64,000 nt of DNA from Cyanoderma ruficeps. Taxonomy: Eukaryota > Chordata > Aves > Passeriformes > Timaliidae. Below the pieces are notes generated by a model. The model did no database searches. It was not told the DNA's origin and saw only the letters and a list, made by a program, of their open reading frames with translations. This document shows positions 44,937 to 57,293 of the stretch, piece by piece. The first letter of the stretch is position 1. Each line of letters opens with the position of its first letter. The position numbers and the translations under genes are program-made. Location: contig VZDJ01000056.1 of NCBI GenBank assembly GCA_008694505.1, forward strand, positions 10,869,903 to 10,933,902, given 5' to 3'.

Positions 44937-45997
44937 TCTCCCGCCTCCCCACCAGGGCCCGCACGGCTTCCGAAGCAGCCGGTGGGGCACGTTCTGCTGA
45001 GGCTGGAAGAATTCCGTGACGAGTTTAAAATGTTTGAGACATCAATTTGTCCTTTTAATGAAAGCAGAGCAAGATAAATAAGGCATGTATGCAGATGTCA
45101 GTGGCACTTAGGCGTGTGCATGTCAGCGTTGATAAAGCACTGAACTTCCCGGGCTGGGGCTGGATCGGGGCCCGTCTCGGCAGCCGAGTGAGGGGGCTCA
45201 TTTAGCACAGCATCATCAATTTTTGTTAGGGCCAGATATGTTGTTTTTTGAGGTTTTTTTGGGGTTTTTTTTTGCCTTCTTGAAGCTGGTTGGGCTTGAG
45301 AATTCATCAAAACAGAAGTGCCCACAGCTCGGAGAAATTGAAGGCGTTGTGTTTGTTCTGTGTGTGGCACTTGCGCTTCGGGTGAGGAGACAGGAGGGTA
45401 ACGTGAGCTGCAGGAATGCTGAGGGGAAAAAAATTGCTTTTTTTTTTTGCTTTTTTTCAAAGGGCATCATAATGAAATGGACTCTTGTTGCATTTGATCA
45501 CAAAAGCGCTTCTTAACATGATACTCAGGAACATCATTTTCTTCTCTTGGGCAGCCATAGTTCACAGTTGCTTTGGCAGCTACATTCTATTTAATCTGTC
45601 AATTTTTCTCACATGGTGTAGCTGCTGTGGGAGAAATTGGAGCTGTTATAGTCTGTGCTTTGATACAGTCTGGGAAACGCAAGGTGGGAGACAGCAAACC
45701 AAACACAGCACGCCAGTAATTCCTTGAAAATCGCTGCTGTTCCAGCACGGCGATTTCCCATCCTGGGGAGCTGTCATCATTCCTCCTGCAAGGAGATGCC
45801 ATTGTTTGGATCCTTCTTTTTAATTTGTTTTGGTGCTGCCTATTAAATATACTCTGCAGGGCCTGGAGCTTTTCCCTGGGATTTTTTGGGTTTTTTTTCT
45901 TTTGGTTTTAATGATTCTCTGCTGTCTGGTTTTAATGATTCTTTATGATCTCCACGGTTGGATTTTGAGCATCCTGGTCTGTGGAAGGAGTTCCCTG
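44937..45997. other. Unique non-coding DNA, no gene seen
   Basis: T/G runs at about 45241-45280 and 45436-45459. GGTTTTAATGATTCT is present twice near 45904 and 45928. A CpG-bearing part at 45150-45190 is short. No gene was recognised. Confidence 0.45.
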
Positions 45998-46046
45998 TCA
46001 GGAACTGGATGGACTTTAAGGTTTTCTCCATCCCAAACCATTCTGG
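45998..46046 (+). mobile_element. CR1 3'-tip scrap
   Basis: Only the last part of a CR1 tail is left: CAGGAACTGGATGGACTTTAAGG followed by TCCATCCCAAACCATTCTGG. Roughly 50 bp; sense on plus. Confidence 0.65.
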
Positions 46047-49020
46047 TTGGGCTGAAATCATGAATCAAACTCCTCTGTGTGTACAGCCTCAAATCCAACT
46101 GCCTTCATTGATCTTGGAAATATTCCTGATGTCTGGATCAAGCCCTTAAAATATTTGAGTAACGGCAAATGCTCTGTGGCAAGGAGCTGCCTCATTCCAT
46201 GATCCTGCAGGGATTTCATCCCTCAGGAGATGAGAAGATCTCTTTAACAGATTATTTATTTCTTGGTCTCTTTCTCCAGAAAAACAACTCAGTGAACCAA
46301 AAACGATTCCTCTATGGAAGTGTGAAATGACTTCAGCAGGGAAGTGTGATGGCCACTCATGGCCATGTGATTTCAAAGAGAAACAGGATTTTCAGATGGT
46401 GTTTTGGGGGACTTGCTTATATTTTCAAGAAAATTCAGTGATGGATGAACAGAGGAATAGGTGTATATCATATAAGTAGTGGCTTGTATTTTAGGAAACA
46501 CTCGGTTGCTTTTTAGAATAATTAATAAACCTGCTTTACCTTAAACACTATTCAGTATTGTAATTTTTCTTGTGCTTCCAAACCCAAATAAAAGTGACTT
46601 TTGCGACAGCTCAGTAAAAATGCAGTAAAAGCAAGGCAGCAGCAAACAGTAAATCCTGTGCATTTATTCAGTGTACATTTCACAGAGCTGGTGCCAAATT
46701 CAGCATCGCTGGTGGAGCCTGATGCAATTTCCCTGAAGTTAATGGAATTACCCAGGTCAGGATCTCACTTCTGCTCTCTCTCTGTGACCCCTTGCTTGTC
46801 TTTGCTCCAAAACTCCCCTACTGCTGTTTTCAGATGACTTCACGTGTCTGAAACTGCTGTGGATCCAGGGATTTTTGGGTTTTGCTGCTGACCTTCCCAG
46901 TGCACTTCTATTGATGCCCGTAAGTTTAGTGGTGGGTTAATTTGATGCAAATTCTATTTTTAATCTGCAGTATTATTATCTGTTAGTATCATACTCCTCC
47001 TGTAGCACCTACTGGCGTAAATCACACCGAAGCAATTAGCAGCAGGAGTTCAGCTCTGCTCACACTACAGTGTTTTCAAATTGTCAATGCAGGAATTGGC
47101 TCTTAATTTGCCCTTTTTGAAGGATATTCTGAGTGTGTTTTTATTAAAAAGGCACTAAACATCCCCACTGACTAGGTAAGGGTCTACCACCTTGTCCTGC
47201 ATGAATGGGAGGTTTTCCCTCTGTTAAAATGTTACACGGACACAAAGAAGGGTCAGAATAACTTTGAAAGCTTTACAAATCCAGACAGATCAGAGCTTTT
47301 TTCCTGTTTAGGTTGCAGTATATTTTTGCCAGCTAAACCAGTCTTTAATTACATATTTTCCATGGACTTGTCACTTTAGATATTCTTCCTGTGCAAGCTC
47401 TGGTTGTGTTCATGTTCTTGCAAGGGTCACTCCAGCTGGATTTGGAGTTTGAGACCTTTCATCGCCTCCTTCTGCTGCTGTCATGTTCCAAGATGTTTTA
47501 TTTGTATCTGGTTTAGAGTGGGGAGAGCAGAGAGGGGAAGAAATGCGCTGAGGTCAGAGGGAAGGCGGGGCAGGAATCAGATCCCAGAGCATCTCACCAC
47601 GGCTCACCTCCCCTCCCCTGTGTAGGTCAGGCCCTGAGCTGCTCCCGAGGCTGAGGGTGCTGTTCCTGGGCTGGGCAGCTCCTCTGGAGGCTCCCGTGGC
47701 TGTCAGGAGAAGCAGCCACGTGCAGGGAAATCAGACTTTCCCTTCTGATCTCACATCAAGCTGTGATTATTCCAGCTGAGGCTCTGGGGCTGGGGAAGGC
47801 TGTGGTGAGAGCAGCCCCAGGAGTGTTGGCTGAGGCCCAGGTCCGGGGAGGAAGGGGCAGAGTGAACACAGAAGCAAATGCAGAGTGTCTGAATGAGGCT
47901 GCAGTGATGCCTCACTACCCTGGGGAGTTACTCAGCGTGGCTGAGGAGATGCAGAGGGCTCTGCTGCCGTCCACTGCTCCTTTCAGCACTTCCCTCCCGA
48001 TCCATGAGGGTTTTTCCATGGGTGGTTGGAGGAGGAGGGCACGAGGCTGCCCTCAGGGACCACTTGATCTGCTGGGACCAAGCAGCTCCAGGTTTGCAAG
48101 GACCTCTGTTGCAAGTGGAGCTGTGGTCCTTTGCACAGCGTGGATTAAAGGATTAAAAGGAACGTTGGGATATGAGCTGCAGCTGTTGAAAGGGAAGTTT
48201 AAAGGTCCCCATATGGAAATTTCGTGGTCCCAGTGTGACATGTAATCCTCCTACTCTCACACGAATTAAATTGTCGTCGGGCAGGGATTGATCCCGGCTG
48301 CTGGGGGTTTAATCTTGGCATTTACATGGAGTTCTTTATGCTGTTTATGCCATAATGTCCCCAGATCCTCCCAGATTCCTCCATGGAATGCTGCTCATCA
48401 TCATCTCCTGCCATCGTGGGGGCTTTTTGTGCATTCTCCCTTCTAACACAGTATTAAGGTCTATATATTTGGGAAATATTGTCTATTCTTCTTCTCTTAA
48501 GCCTTTTTTTCTAATGGAGAGAGGTGATAGCGCAGGGCTGCAGGATAAAGGAACTGGCCCCGCTGAAATGAATTTTAATTTGTAGTTCCCTGATAATGAT
48601 CTCATGAAGAACCACTGATACACTTCTGGTATAAAATCTCTGATAAAAGCTCCAAGAAAGAGCTCATTTGCTGCATATCCAGGCAGCCCCGTTACAATGC
48701 TCCAAGTCCCAGGATGTTCCAGACAAATAAATAAATAAACTCCAAGATGAATCTATTAACTGAAATGAATTCAGCACAGAAGGAGTTGCTGCACATCCTG
48801 GGCCTGCTCACTCCGTTACAGCTGTGACATGGCTTCCCAGATGGCACAATTATCTCCCTAAAATATTGTGGAAAACTTCCATTTGTCATTTGGATTAGTG
48901 CAGTGAGCTTTTCCCTAAACACAGGCAGAGAGCTGTGCCTCTCTGTGTTCTTCATGGCAGTAATTAGCAATAATTCACTTGGAATCAGAAAAACACTTTA
49001 CAGGAACGGGGAACAAGCCA
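46047..49020. other. Unique non-coding DNA, no gene seen
   Basis: A 160-codon plus frame at 47763-48245 sits in a GC-rich part; it has no domain and no flanking splice sites that I trust. (AAAT)3-4 at about 48725-48740. The AT-rich stretch 46961-47100 has a mild conserved look. Confidence 0.5.
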
Positions 49021-49310
49021 ACTTCTTCCATTTCCATTTCTGAAACCGCTGTCCTGCGTGGCCGTGTATCAAATCTTTGACATCAAACCAGACCTTTACA
49101 TGGTTTTCTTTTGCTGTGGAGTATTTTACGTTCTCTTAATTGGACTGTCAGACGGTGGGCATGTTTTCAACACGCGCCAGGCTGCAATATTTGCACTAAT
49201 CTGGGATGATAAAAATGAGGCTGTTCATTCTTTTATCAATCAGGAAGCTGCAGTGGATGATGTACCTTCAGTGCAGCCAGCATCAGGCCCCTTTTGAGTC
49301 TTATTTATGA
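49021..49310. promoter_or_regulatory. Candidate conserved block with a 79-codon frame
   Basis: Complex, homopolymer-free sequence. On the plus strand 49058-49297 is open: it reads MAVYQIFDIKPDLYMVFFCC..., has one hydrophobic stretch (about residues 14-32) and an acidic tail. No family is recognised and no strong splice sites frame it. CGCGCCAGGCTGCAATATTTGC and TTTTATCAATCAGG would fit a conserved enhancer equally well. Coding is the less likely reading. Confidence 0.25.
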
Positions 49311-50529
49311 AATTATAGAAATGTCTAGTCATGCCTGAAGTATAAATGATCTTCCAGTCCTAAAACATAAAGCTATTTACATGTTTTGAAGGTGGGGGGG
49401 AAAAAAAGACGTGCTGAAAGTCAGGGTGTAGGGCTAGAAAAAGATTCCTTTTAGGAAGAGATTAAAAAAATCCATTTATTTGTTGTTTTACCAAATCTGG
49501 GGTTTTTTTAATTTATTTATTTTTAGGTCTTAATCTTTGAAAGCCTAAATGTGAGGAAAGAAAAGGGATCTGTAGTAACAGAGTATTGAATGATAATCTG
49601 GCCAGTGATCCTTAGGAGAAATTTGGGGTTTATTTAAATGTGCTTTTTACCTGTTGAAAAAATCAAGCTGCTTTTTTGTTCCATGATTATTGTTGCTCGA
49701 TTATCGTGCTCCCAATTGAAATGTCTCCATAACTGTGGGATGTGATGCCTTAACCTGCAGCGACGTGACACAAAAGTGTGGGAGAAAACAGGATATTAAT
49801 TTAAGGACTCTGATTTAGAGAGGTTCTCCTGGCGAATGGAATCTGGTTTTGCTTTTCTTCTGTATTTTTTTTTTTAGGGGAGAAAAAAAAAGTTTCCCCG
49901 CAGCTCCAGAAGGGGATGTCTGCATGATGGGTTTACTATTGCAGGAAGTAAATACAAATAAAATAAAGCACTTGTAACTAAAAGCAAAGCCACTTTAGTG
50001 GCAATAATGGAGTAAAGGGGAGCTCTAGGAAGGGAATGACCTCCTCCAGGAGAGGAGGAGAGAGGGCAGGGCTCTGCAGGGAATTCCTGCCTCGGGAGCA
50101 CCGGGAGGCAGGAGCCCGAGTGCTTTCAAGTGCTCAGGAGAGGAGATTATGAAGCAGAAGCCTCTTGTCCAGACAGACACACTTGACATTTTGCTGAGTG
50201 AAATAGAGCTGCTAGGACAAAATAGCACCGACTGTGTCGGAGTTATCCAATCCTTAAATTTGATTTGGAGTCTGGCAAGGAACTGAAGGCACTGAATTAG
50301 GTCGTTTTCTGTCTGTGGTGAGGCTGGGATCAGGAGGGGGGACAAAAGGCCTGACTGAACACCTCAAGTTATGCTTGAATGTCTGGGATTGGGAGTTGTT
50401 CGGAAGTGGTTTTTTGTTTAGAAAAATAAATTAATCAAATGAAATTACTTCCTCCCCTCCTTCACCGCATGTTTTGGTTTTCATTGGGAAAAATATTTTT
50501 GAAGAGTGTTAAAAAATGGCTGGAGCTGG
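49311..50529. other. Unique non-coding DNA, no gene seen
   Basis: Homopolymers at about 49395, 49501-49525 and 49866-49890. No frame with a recognised domain. No repeat was recognised before the CR1 at 50530. Confidence 0.5.
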
Positions 50530-50745
50530 TGAATACCCCCAGAGACTCTCCAGTCCACCCCAATCAGAGCTGGGGCAGCCAGAGCAGGTTGGCCAGGGCT
50601 GTGTCCAGTTGGGATTCGAGCATCTCCAAGGATGGAGAACCACAGTCTCTCTGGGCAGCCTGTTACAGTGTTGTGCCGGCCCTGGCCAGGCTCTTTGCTG
50701 GGCTTGCTCCACTGTTTCCACCCTCCGTGAAGAGTTTTTTTGGGT
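50530..50745 (-). mobile_element. CR1 LINE fragment of an older, different part
   Basis: The plus strand reads GGGATTCGAGCATCTCCAAGGATGGAGAACCACAGTCTCTCTGGGCAGCCTGTT and then CCACCCTCCGTGAAGAGTTTTTT. This is the complement of an upstream part of the CR1 tail region, more diverged than the other copies. The match before 50600 (CAGAGCTGGGGCAGCC, GGTTGGCCAGGGC) also fits. The true CR1 tip is not present. Confidence 0.8.
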
Positions 50746-53434
50746 TAATCAAGAGCAAAAAGTGCATGAACGTGGTTTGAAGCTTGTGAGGGAATGGCCA
50801 CTCAGGAACAGATGACCTTCATTCACTGGCAGGAAGTTTCCTGGAGGAGAAGGTTGTCCCAAAGCAGACTGGGTTTATTTTTGGAGCCTGGGGCGTGTTG
50901 GCAGGAGTTGGGTTCCTTTCTGGAACTGAGACATTGACAGGACAGGAGAACCATTCCACATCCAGACTTATTTATATCCTTATGGTAGGAGGGTCAGGAA
51001 ATTACACCCTTGTAAACACCTCTGGGTCAAATATGGTGATAGAATTTGTGAGGACATTCTTTTTCCTTGTCCACCTATATCCCATCCTATATTCCTATCA
51101 TTCTTTCTTTGCTGGGTTTTTGGTTTTTTGGGTTGTTTTTTTTGGGGATGATCTGATACAACTTCATTCTCCCTGGAACTCGTTCCATCTTAGTCAATCA
51201 GTGGAGCTCATGGGAGGAGGAGGTTAAATGCTGTGCCAGCTCATTTCTCTGTGTCCTGGGCAGTTTTAGCTTAGAAGGGAGGGGGTCACTTCAGTGTCCA
51301 GGTGTTCACCTCAAGAACTTGTGTCATGAACTGACCCCCTGCAGCTGCCACACGCCGTTCTCAGCTGCCAATTCCACATTCAGGAGCAATAAACACAGGT
51401 TTCCATCCCCGTAATGAGTTTCCTGCAGCAGAGTGCAAACTCCCGGGTTTCTTGTTATCAGCAGATAATCATATTCCAGCAGCGGTTCTTATCTCACACG
51501 ATAAATGTCCCGAGGATGTGATTATCTCCTGATACCCCTCCAGCCTGTTCAGCTTTGTTGTTTCCTCACAGAGCACAGTTTGCAGTCCCCGAGGTTGATT
51601 TTTATCGTGGCAGTGAAGGAATAAAAGTGACCGTTTCCTTGTTGGTATCAGGCACAGCTGCATTAAAGCCCCCAAAACACCTTGAACGGGGTATTGAAGA
51701 AAAGTGAGTGTATTTAAAAGCCTTCAGCTTGTATTTCAATAGCTCCCAGGGTGCAGGTGGAATGAGGCAAAGCTGGCAGGAATTCTGGAAGCAAACAGGC
51801 TTGCTTTTNTGAAAACTTAGATTGGTTCTTTCAAACCTTTCTGACACCGCTGGATTTCCTGAAGGTGCCTGGAATTGAAGGTGACAAAATGGAGTTTTAA
51901 CAACGTGAAAAGTTGTGTACTTGAGTAAATAACTGCATTTCCAGATTGTCTTGGAGAAAATTTGGGTCTCACTAAGCAGGCCGTGACTAATGACAGTGTG
52001 TTAATTACTCCATGATGAACATTTTTTTTTTTAAAGACTAAAGAGTTAAGCTCAGTTTAAGGGTGGATGCACAATGCTTGGCAAAGCACAAAAACGCCGT
52101 GGTCAGCAGCGTGGAAATTTGGGGATATGCTGGAGAAAGTCAAAGTTATTTTTGAGAGAAAAAGCCAGGAAAAAAAGTTGTGAAATTGCGCAGCAGTTGG
52201 TGGTGACAATAAATGAAATGCAATGTATATTCAAGCATATAAATGTATATGGAAACAGAGCAGCACTGATGTGTTGATGCAATAAATTATTAATGCTTTT
52301 GAATAGCCATCAATATGCTAATGCTGCAGAGGAGTGCATGGAGGTTAATATGTTCATTTTTAGTGGGGTCAGAGAGGTTTTAGTGCAGGAAGTTTAGGTT
52401 TGGGACACTCAAATCTCTGTTTTGTGCGCTGTATCAATATAAAGTGGGTAGAGGCCATGAGGAGTTTAACCTTCAGCATGTGTGAGATGTAGCTGAACGA
52501 TACAAACACTGATGCGATGAAATTTCAATCACTTAAAGAACTTTCTTTGAAGGAGGAGACTGCAGCAGTCATTTCATTTTCCTCATTGCACTCAACAGAG
52601 TTTTTATTCATTCTGTAAGAAGTATTCTGTGCCTGACTTCACCATTTCCCTCAAAAGTATCACCTTTAAATTGCTTTGGTTTTTGTGTTGGTTTTTTTTT
52701 TCTCAACGTGGAGTTTGATGTTCAGATCTGGGGACGTAAAGGCGTAGCAACAGTTTTGGAAAACAGGTTAATTTTTCTCTCCAACATTTTTTCTTTTGGC
52801 TTCTCAGACCTTTTTGCTGAGATTGACTTCTGAGTCGAGATCTCTGATAAACACCTGGCACTCGGGGCTTGCTGGAAGGTCAGCCCACAGGAGGAATTTG
52901 TTGTGCATGGAACCTGCTTGGTTATGGGCTAGGAAAAGTCACCTGCTCCCTCTGGGACCTCCCCCAGGGATGGGAATTGCTGCTTGGAAGACCCTGGAGC
53001 CCAAATGACATTTACTGTGCTGCAGGAGGGTAAAAAACAGCTTTATGGGATGTAGCAGGCAAACCCATCCATGTGTTGTTTGGAAAGGAACTCCTGTGCT
53101 GGTGTTGGACGGGGTGGAAGTAAAGCACAACCAGGAAAAGTGAATTTTAGCTCGAAGATCCTTCAGGCCTTAATGCCAAAAAAAGTGACTGGTCGTGTGA
53201 TTGGGACCAGAAAGATCAAAATCACGAGGCTTTGTCATCATAAAGAAAGTGTCGTCGCTCTGCATTAGTTAATGAGCCAGGGTGATCAGGGATGGATGAT
53301 CTTTGGAGATAACAAGGCCCCAGGACCAGCTCAAAACCCTTTTCCTTCTTGAGTTTTGAGAGCGAGGTCAGACTGTGCACATACAAAACAGGGGGAGAGA
53401 GAGCGCTATTAAATCTACCCAGGTACTCGGTGTG
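50746..53434. other. Unique non-coding DNA; one unresolved base at 51809
   Basis: No coding or mobile signature was recognised. T/G-runs at about 51114-51145 and 52024. A single N stands at 51809 in a T-run (TTTTNT), as expected of a homopolymer-length disagreement. The part 51961-52060 has GACTAATGACAGTGTGTTAATTAC and may be conserved. Confidence 0.5.
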
Positions 53435-53475
53435 NAAAAAAAAAAAAAAAAAAAAGAAAAGAATGAAAAAGAAAT
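53435..53475. repeat. A-run beside an unresolved base
   Basis: An N at 53435 is followed by about 19 A and then AGAAAAGAATGAAAAAG. The run length is uncertain, which is why the base call failed. It might be the tail of a retroposed transcript, but no body was recognised upstream. Confidence 0.8.
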
Positions 53476-54224
53476 CAATAGTTGGAGATGTCTCTCCTTT
53501 GGCAGACAGGGGTTCTTATTACCAGAGATGTCGTGGATCAGACGTCAGCCGGGGCAGGGAGGGGGATGAAGAAGTTGCTCTGCTGTCAGAGAAGACCTTG
53601 TGCTTTTAAGCTTCAATTCTATTATTGATTACAACATCTCTGTAATAAATCAGGTACAAGTTTGCATTTAATTTTCAAAGCCTGCAGATTCCGTTTGTTC
53701 TACAACTTCTGAGTGGCAGAAATCTTTTAATGAATGTTGAAAGAATTGTTTCTTGGGTAGTAACCACTCATTCATAATTGTCCAAGGAATTCACTTGTGT
53801 TTAGAACTCATCATGTGTTGGATTAATGGAAATTTCTCAGTTGTCAACATTTTTTCCCCCTGGGTTTCTTTTATTTTTTTTTTTAACCAAGATGTAGAAA
53901 AACTGATTGAAAATTTTATTAAGTGCTTATTTGTCATAAAGGGACACCTTATCCTGGTGTTGTTTTATAGACTGGGGGGATTTACAGAACAGTCAGCCTG
54001 GATTTCCAGACTGCCTGGTTGAGAAGACTTCTCCACTTGCATTTGATAGAAGAAAAACTGCCTGATTTTCTTCCATTGTGCATTTTGATGGTTAGGATTG
54101 TATCCATCTCTGTGTTTTGATTGGAGACATCAAAAGATCAGAAGCAATGTGTCCCCCCTGTCCTCTCCTCATAAAACTCTGGGGAGAAATAAATCTTCCT
54201 AGGTAGTAAATTCTTGCAGGGTAC
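53476..54224. other. Unique non-coding DNA, no gene seen
   Basis: T-run at about 53874-53884. No family or frame was recognised. Confidence 0.45.
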
Positions 54225-54253
54225 ACCCATCCCATGGATCCTCTGGGATGGGT
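54225..54253. other. 10-bp perfect inverted repeat
   Basis: ACCCATCCCA at 54225-54234 and TGGGATGGGT at 54244-54253 are exact complements around a 9-base loop that contains GGATCC. About one such stem is expected by chance in a window of this size, so it may mean nothing. Confidence 0.85.
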
Positions 54254-55429
54254 AACCTGGTGTTTGAATCCGGGGAGGTCACCTGGGATGTGCAGAGGGA
54301 CCAGTGACTGTCCCAGTAGTAGAAGACACAATTCCAGTTGTGTGGGTTGGGAAAGGATCTCCCTCTCCTCAGAGCTGTTGTGTGGTGAGGTGGGAACACG
54401 TTGGGAATGAAGCTGGGAGCTCTAATTGCTCTTCCAATTATTCCTCACTCTGAGGAGGACTTGCTACCTTTCATAACTGAAACAAAGAGATATTTTCATT
54501 TTTCACTGCTACTTTTCTTCTTCATCAGTTTTATCCTTTGTTTGCTAGAGCAGGAAGGTATCACAAGGGTCTTCCAAAATATCTCATAATGGATAAACGA
54601 TGGAGCTGGAGCTTTAGATTCCCTTTTCTTGTGGAGCTGCTGGGCTCATGTGGAGTTAAATGTCCATCCTCTTTAATTAATGCCATCTTTGCCCCCCAGT
54701 GATTGCTTCAACTGCACCTTGTTTGTCACTGAGAGAGCCTCACGCTTGGGAAGTGCCTGACGATGTGATAGCAGAGCCTTTTTAATGAACGCCACTTAAC
54801 GGGGTGAAGCAGTTTGGGCTAGGCATGATTAAGTTTGTGATCAAGAGCTTGACGAAGAATTTGATAGTTGATGTTGATTAAGAATATTGGATGGTAATTA
54901 ATGCATAACTCCTGTCTTTTACGTGTCTGGAGAATCAAAGCAGCTGAGAGCAGCGCTGGGGAGCAGTGGCACTGCCAGCTCATGTGGAGCTTTTTTAGCA
55001 ATTTATCCCACTGCTAAATTGCCTGTGGACAGCAGCAGGACAGGGGTCTCTTGGTTAAGTCCATCTCTGTTAATTATCACGGGGACCAGAAATCCCAGGA
55101 GGGTGAGGCGGCTCAAACGTCTCCAGGATTCAATTTATTTCTTAAATAAATATTATAATGCAACACTTCAACTTCGCTCTGTAATTTCTAGTACTGGCAG
55201 AGCAAAAGTTTGGGATCACAATATGTCTCTTGTCACTTCCAGTTGGCACTTCAGGTCTGCAGTGTAATTAAACTCGAGTTCCTTCAGGGTCTTCATTTAA
55301 TTTTAGAGAGAGAGGACCTTGCTCTGTTTGCCTGGGTGTGGGTGAAAACAGCCCCTGGAGTTCAGAAGGTTTGGATAAGGCATCTTTTGGGGTTTATTTT
55401 TGTCTAACCTTTTTAATTTAAAACATACC
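54254..55429. other. Unique non-coding DNA, no gene seen
   Basis: A 114-codon plus frame at 54923-55267 has no recognised domain. No repeats were recognised. Confidence 0.45.
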
Positions 55430-55998
55430 CCACACTTATTTCCACCACAGAAGAAAAGAAGTAACAGAATGAGACCTACAGCAATAGTGAACAGAATTCA
55501 AGTGGCTGTTTGCCCTAAGAGTGTGGGTTTAAAATAGTATAAATTAGGTATTATTTGAAAAAGAAGCACATTTCCATTGTAAGAGAAATTCTGGCAGTCC
55601 AAATTCTTGTTTTTCAGCTAAATGAAACCAAATCTGAAATTACTCTTAACAGAGTTCTCCACATGGCTGCAGAACCTTCATATTTTTTCCTCCAGATAAA
55701 TTAAAAATACAAAGCCTTATTATGTGTTTGCGCTAAAGAGGAATGAAAACAATATTTTATGCAAATGTAAAGCTGACATAATTGAAGTGAAATAACTCCA
55801 GACATTAATTTTGCTCTGTTTTAATTTCACAGAAATCACACTTATCAAAACCATACATTTTGAAACAATGAACCTCTTCTATCAAATTAAAAACGAACAG
55901 CTTTTACATAGCACTAAGTCACTTGATTTGCCTCCAATGCAAGAGTTCATAGCTGAAGAGAGGAGAAAACAACATATTTTTAAAATCAGAAGCTTGTA
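55430..55998. promoter_or_regulatory. Candidate conserved non-coding block
   Basis: About 570 bp of AT-rich, repeat-free, CpG-poor sequence of even texture, with TATTTTATGCAAATG (octamer, near 55754), GACATAATTGAAG and GACATTAATTTTGC. It ends abruptly at the tandem repeat at 55999. Looks like ancient regulatory sequence; untested. Confidence 0.3.
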
Positions 55999-56100
55999 GG
56001 GATTTTTATGGAGAAGGGAATGAATCCGTAGTTGGGTTTTTATGGAGAAGGGAATGAATCCATAGTTGGGTTTTTACGGAGAAGGGAATGAATCTGTAGA
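55999..56100. repeat. 34-bp tandem repeat, three units
   Basis: Three units of GGGTTTTTATGGAGAAGGG plus AATGAATCCRTAGTT occur at about 55999-56033 (one extra A), 56034-56067 and 56068-56100, with only a few differences between them (TATGG/TACGG; CCGTAG/CCATAG/CTGTAG). A young local expansion. Confidence 0.95.
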
Positions 56101-56225
56101 GATGTGTTAGAGCACCCTGTGAGCACAGTCCCTGCTGGCTTAGGGCATGCCCACAGTTTGGTGAGGTGAGCTGGGGGGCAAATGATCCCAAATCTCCTCT
56201 AAAATAACTCTGGAATGATGTAATC
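56101..56225. other. Short unique spacer
   Basis: Between the tandem repeat and the CR1 copy; nothing was recognised. Confidence 0.4.
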
Positions 56226-56412
56226 ATTGAATCATGGAATGGTTTGGGTCGGAAGGGACCTTAAAGATCATCTTGTTCCACCCCCTGCCACCTCCCACTG
56301 TCCCAGGCTGCTCCAAGCCTTGTCTGGCCTGGCCTTGGACACTTCCAGGGATCCAGGGGCAGCCACAGCTGCTCTGGGCACCCTGTGCCAGGGCCTGCCC
56401 ACCCTCACAGAA
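56226..56412 (-). mobile_element. CR1 LINE 3'-end fragment with intact tip
   Basis: The plus strand begins AATCATGGAATGGTTTGGGTCGG and AAGGGACCTTAAAGATCATC, then CCACCCCCTGCCACCTCCCACTGTCCCAGGCTGCTCC, TCTGGCCTGGCCTTGGACACTTCCAGGGATCCAGGGGCAGCC and GGGCACCCTGTGCCAGGGCCTGCCCACCCTCACAG. This is a textbook CR1 tail in antisense. It is the least diverged copy in the window by eye. Confidence 0.95.
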
Positions 56413-57026
56413 AATCCCCTGTTCCTTCACATTTTGGGTGCAGACACCTTCCACTAGAGCAGGTAATGGGATCATCCGTGGTGTTTGTTCCACACCAAGG
56501 AAGATGGTGCTGGTGTGCCAGGCGTGAGGGCAGCTCCGTTCCCTGTGCCACACCCGCTCATTCTCGGCTGGATGTCAGGAGGATTGGGAGCTCAGAGAGC
56601 TCAGCATCCCTCTGGGGAGCCCAAATCTGTCACCTCTGCATCCAGCAAGGAAATGATGGAGAGGACAGCGAGGAGGAGTGAAAGGTGAAAATGAAGCTGT
56701 GGCCTGGCTGCTCCCAGGAGTTATTCCCAGTTTTTCTGCTTTTCTGGAGGCACAGCCCGACTCTCCTGGCACGCAGCCTCCCACTGCCCTGCCCTGGGTC
56801 TGTGCTGCTGCCTTCTCCCTGCTGCTGTTTGTGGGGATCTTACAGCAGAGTGAGAATTGATGTGGCATCTTGAATGCATAAAGAGTTCTTGAGACACATC
56901 CAAAGATGATTTTCCTGCGCCTGCTCTGGGGCTGACTGTGGCTGCTGGCAGAGCAGACGTCCCTAGCATGACTCGTGTCGTGCTGGGCTTAGTGTGACTC
57001 ATGTGGAAAGGCAGGGAGGGATGTGT
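56413..57026. other. Unique non-coding DNA, no gene seen
   Basis: GC-rich, with overlapping frames of 93-109 codons on both strands and no domain. No splice-bounded exon was recognised. Confidence 0.45.
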
Positions 57027-57293
57027 GACAAGAGCCTGGAGTGACAGGACACAGGGAATGGCTTCCCACTGACAGAGGACAGGGTTACATGGGATTTTGG
57101 AAGGAATTGTTCCCTATGATGAGGGGATGGAATTCCCAGAGCAGCTGTGGCTGCCCCTGGATCCCTGGCAGTGTCCAAGGCCGGGTTGGACATTGGGGCT
57201 TGGAGCACTCTGGGACAGTGGGAGGTGTCCCTGCCATGGCAGGGGGTGGCATTGGATGGGCTTTAAGGTTCTCCCAACCCAAACCAGTCTGTG
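57027..57293 (+). mobile_element. CR1 LINE 3'-end fragment
   Basis: GTGACAGGACACAGGGAATGGCTTCCCACTGACAGAGGACAGGGTT leads into ATGGGATTTTGGAAGGAATTGTTCCC, a deletion in the middle, then AGAGCAGCTGTGGCTGCCCCTGGATCCCTGGCAGTGTCC, GGAGCACTCTGGGACAGTGGGAGG, TTTAAGGTTCTCCCAACCCAAACC and AGTCTGTGAGG. Similar in extent to the copy at 44545, sense on plus. Confidence 0.93.

Noticed and set aside
47763..48245. 160-codon plus-strand frame
   Set aside because: GC-rich chance frame; no domain recognised.
53435..53475. Processed pseudogene marked by the A-run
   Set aside because: No gene-like body or target-site duplication was found upstream.
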